A model generated the notes under the pieces. The model did no database searches, was not told where the DNA came from, and saw only the letters and a list, made by a program, of their open reading frames with translations. This document shows, piece after piece, positions 21,333 to 23,478 of a stretch of DNA of 23,478 nucleotides (the stretch's first letter is position 1; each line of letters starts with the position of its first letter). This DNA is from Betaproteobacteria bacterium (lineage in GTDB: Bacteria; Pseudomonadota; Gammaproteobacteria; Burkholderiales; SG8-41): the NCBI GenBank assembly GCA_016177355.1, contig JACOVL010000112.1:1-23478 (forward strand), given 5' to 3'. The position numbers and the translations under genes were made by a program.

Positions 21333-22663
21333 GCAAGGCCAAACCATCGGCGCGCAAGGCGATCAACGTCGGCCTGCTCGGCATCGGCACCGTGGGCGGC
21401 GGCGCTTTCACGGTGCTCTCCCGCAACCAGGAGGAGATCGCGCGCCGCGCCGGCTGCGCGATCGCCATCAAGGTGGTCGCGGACCAGGAGCTCGACAAGG
21501 CCCGGCGCCTGGTCGGCAAGCGCGCGGCCGTCACCGCGGATGCCTACGAAGTCATCGGCAATCCCGACATCGACATCGTGGTCGAGCTGATCGGCGGCAC
21601 CCGGGTGGCGAAAGACCTGATCCTGAAGGCGATCGCCAACGGCAAGCACGTCGTCACCGCCAACAAGGCGCTGCTCGCGCAGCACGGCAACGAGATCTTC
21701 GCCGCCGCGCAGAAGAAGGACGTGATGGTCGCGTTCGAGGCCGCCGTGGGCGGCGGCATTCCCATCATCAAGTCGCTGCGCGAGGGGCTCACCGCCAACC
21801 GCATCGAGTGGATCGCCGGCATCATCAACGGCACCAGCAACTTCATCCTGTCCGAGATGCGCGAAAATGGCGCGAGCTTCGAGGCGGCGCTCAAGGAAGC
21901 GCAGCGGCGGGGTTACGCCGAGGCCGACCCGACTTTCGACGTCGAGGGCGTGGACGCCGCGCACAAGCTCACCATCATGGCGGCGATCGGCTTCGGCATC
22001 CCGATGCAGTTCAAGGCCGCCTACACGGAGGGCATTTCGAAGCTCACGCAGGAGGATATCAAGTATGCGGAGGCGCTCGGCTACCGAATCAAGCTCCTGG
22101 GGATTACCAAGCGGAAGGCGAAGGGGATCGAATTGCGGGTCCATCCGACGCTGATACCGGAGCGGCGGCTGATCGCCAGCGTCGAAGGCGTGATGAACGC
22201 GATCCTGGTCAAGGGCGACGCCGTGGGGCAGACCCTGTACTACGGCGCGGGAGCGGGAGCGGAGCCGACTGCTTCCGCCGTGGTGGCGGACCTGGTGGAT
22301 GTCGCGCGCATGCTGACTGCCGACCCCGGGCACCGGGTGCCCCATCTCGCGTTTCAGCCGGACCAGTTGTCCAGCGTGCCGATCCTGCCGATGGGGGAGG
22401 TGGAGACCGCCTATTACCTGCGGATGCGGGTGCAGGACCGACCCGGCGTGCTCGCGGACATCACGCGTATCCTGGCCGATCTCCAGATCTCGATCGACGC
22501 GATGGTGCAGAAGGAGCCGCACGAGGGGGAGGAGCAGGTGGATATCGTCATGCTCACCCATCTTGCCGTGGAGAAAAACGTGAACGCGGCGATCGCGAAG
22601 ATCGAGAAGCTGCCGGTGGTGATCGGAAGCGTGACGCGCATCCGGCTCGAAGAATTGAGTTGA
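21329..22663 (+). CDS. hom: Homoserine dehydrogenase with C-terminal ACT domain
   Basis: A 444-residue NAD(P)-dependent enzyme converting aspartate semialdehyde to homoserine, the branch point to threonine and methionine. It has an N-terminal Rossmann motif GLLGIGTVGGG (residues 14-24), VTANKALLAQHG, the catalytic-domain pattern GGGIPIIKSLREGL, GIINGTSNFIL, and EADPTFDVEGVDAAHKL. A C-terminal ACT domain at about 360-440 (YYLRMRVQDRPGVLADI) probably mediates threonine feedback. The GTG start at 21329 forms a GTGA overlap with the alaC stop, after AAAGGAC. Its TGA (22661-22663) overlaps the thrC ATG by one base. It is monofunctional, with no aspartokinase fused. Confidence 0.97.
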   Translation: MSKAKPSARKAINVGLLGIGTVGGGAFTVLSRNQEEIARRAGCAIAIKVVADQELDKARRLVGKRAAVTADAYEVIGNPDIDIVVELIGGTRVAKDLILKAIANGKHVVTANKALLAQHGNEIFAAAQKKDVMVAFEAAVGGGIPIIKSLREGLTANRIEWIAGIINGTSNFILSEMRENGASFEAALKEAQRRGYAEADPTFDVEGVDAAHKLTIMAAIGFGIPMQFKAAYTEGISKLTQEDIKYAEALGYRIKLLGITKRKAKGIELRVHPTLIPERRLIASVEGVMNAILVKGDAVGQTLYYGAGAGAEPTASAVVADLVDVARMLTADPGHRVPHLAFQPDQLSSVPILPMGEVETAYYLRMRVQDRPGVLADITRILADLQISIDAMVQKEPHEGEEQVDIVMLTHLAVEKNVNAAIAKIEKLPVVIGSVTRIRLEELS

Positions 22664-23478
22664 TGTATTCCGGCCTGATAGACAAATACCGCGACCGGCT
22701 GCCGGTCGCGGCGGGAACGCGCGCGGTCTCGCTCAACGAGGGCGCCACGCCGCTGATCGAGCTCGCGAGCCTGCCGCATCTCGTGCGGAAGCAAGTCCGT
22801 ATCTACGCCAAGTTCGAGGGGCTCAACCCGACCGGCTCGTTCAAGGACCGCGGCATGACGATGGCGGTCACGCGCGCGGTGGAGGAGGGCGCGAAGGCGA
22901 TCATCTGCGCCTCCACCGGCAATACCTCGGCCTCCGCCTCCGCCTACGCCGCGCGCGCCGGCATCGCCTGCTTCGTGCTGATCCCGGAGGGCAAGATCGC
23001 GCTCGGCAAGTTGTCGCAGGCGATGATGCACGGCGCGTCGGTGATCCAGATCCGCGGCAACTTCGACGACGGCATGCGCCTGGTGCAGGAGGTCGCGAAA
23101 GCGCAACCGGTCAACATTGTCAATTCCATCAATCCCTACCGCATTCAGGGGCAGAAGACCGTCGCTTTCGAAGTGCTCGAGGCGCTGGGCGATGCGCCGG
23201 ATTACCATGCGCTGCCGGTCGGCAATGCCGGCAACATCACCGCCCACTGGATCGGCTACTCGGAATCAGCGGGCGAGAGCACGCAGGCGCTCAAGATTGA
23301 TTCCGGCATGCGCGAGTACAAGAAGCGGAAAATCGTGTCCCGCCGCCCGATCATGCTGGGCTACCAGGCTTCGGGCGCGGCGCCGATCGTGCGCGGCCGC
23401 CCCGTGGAGAATCCCGAGACCGTCGCCACCGCGATCCGCATCGGCAACCCCGTATCCTGGCAGCAGGCGGTCGCGGCA
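22663..23478 (+). CDS. thrC: Threonine synthase (partial at right edge)
   Basis: The first 272 residues of a fold-type II PLP enzyme; the frame is open to the window end. MYSGLIDKYRDRLPV, VSLNEGATPLIEL, the PLP-lysine motif NPTGSFKDRGM with Lys61, CASTGNTSASASAYAARAG, and the phosphate-cup pattern VGNAGNITAHWIGY identify threonine synthase. It converts O-phosphohomoserine to threonine. The short N-terminus without the long domain of the E. coli enzyme marks the shorter bacterial type (about 350-360 residues in total). The ATG overlaps the hom stop (TGATG), so the alaC-hom-thrC genes are probably co-translated. The homoserine kinase thrB is not in the window. Confidence 0.96.
   Translation, partial: MYSGLIDKYRDRLPVAAGTRAVSLNEGATPLIELASLPHLVRKQVRIYAKFEGLNPTGSFKDRGMTMAVTRAVEEGAKAIICASTGNTSASASAYAARAGIACFVLIPEGKIALGKLSQAMMHGASVIQIRGNFDDGMRLVQEVAKAQPVNIVNSINPYRIQGQKTVAFEVLEALGDAPDYHALPVGNAGNITAHWIGYSESAGESTQALKIDSGMREYKKRKIVSRRPIMLGYQASGAAPIVRGRPVENPETVATAIRIGNPVSWQQAVAA

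Overview
The window is a GC-rich (roughly 65% by eye) proteobacterial chromosome segment, most likely from a betaproteobacterium (Burkholderiales or Nitrosomonadales type). Three things suggest this. The gene order infC-rpmI-rplT-pheS-pheT-ihfA-merR-tRNA-Pro is typical of that class. There is an orphan Bug/TctC periplasmic binding protein. The surE-pcm-nlpD and alaC-hom-thrC groupings also fit. Two genes are cut by the window edges: infC on the left and thrC on the right.

Region by region. (1) 1-4839 is a forward translation and nucleoid operon: IF3 C-terminus, L35, L20, PheRS alpha and beta, IHF alpha and a MerR-type regulator. It is followed by tRNA-Pro(GGG) with its own promoter and a strong terminator (4820-4976). 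(2) 4977-7553 looks accessory: a Fic-family protein behind an array of CGCGACA operator-like sites, then a Bug-type solute-binding protein. (3) 7590-10648 is forward: a cysteine-dioxygenase-like cupin protein with its own extended -10 promoter, then surE, pcm and nlpD. The rpoS gene that normally follows nlpD is absent here. (4) 10710-14554 is a reverse-strand operon, moxR - DUF58 - transglutaminase (TgpA type), convergent with nlpD. (5) 14555-14884 is an AT-rich divergent intergenic region with a perfect IHF consensus. It separates moxR from a 1600-residue cytoplasmic multi-PAS/GAF GGDEF-EAL protein (14885-19687). (6) 19696-20064 is a small reverse Mth938-domain gene. It is divergent from alaC-hom-thrC (20148 to the end), whose genes overlap by a few bases.

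The most notable signals are these. PheT lacks the whole N-terminal tRNA-binding OB domain (a clean loss of about 110 residues). Three intergenic gaps (pheS/pheT, pcm/nlpD, nlpD/tgpA) carry elements built from strings of short repeated words (period 10, 7 and 14), arranged as inverted or hairpin structures. The Fic protein has Gln in place of the catalytic His and carries a winged-helix-like N-terminus, and same-phase operator copies lie in its promoter. IF3 ends in a 40-residue Ala/Lys/Pro tail. All functional statements come from reading sequence motifs and recalled family knowledge; no searches were run.
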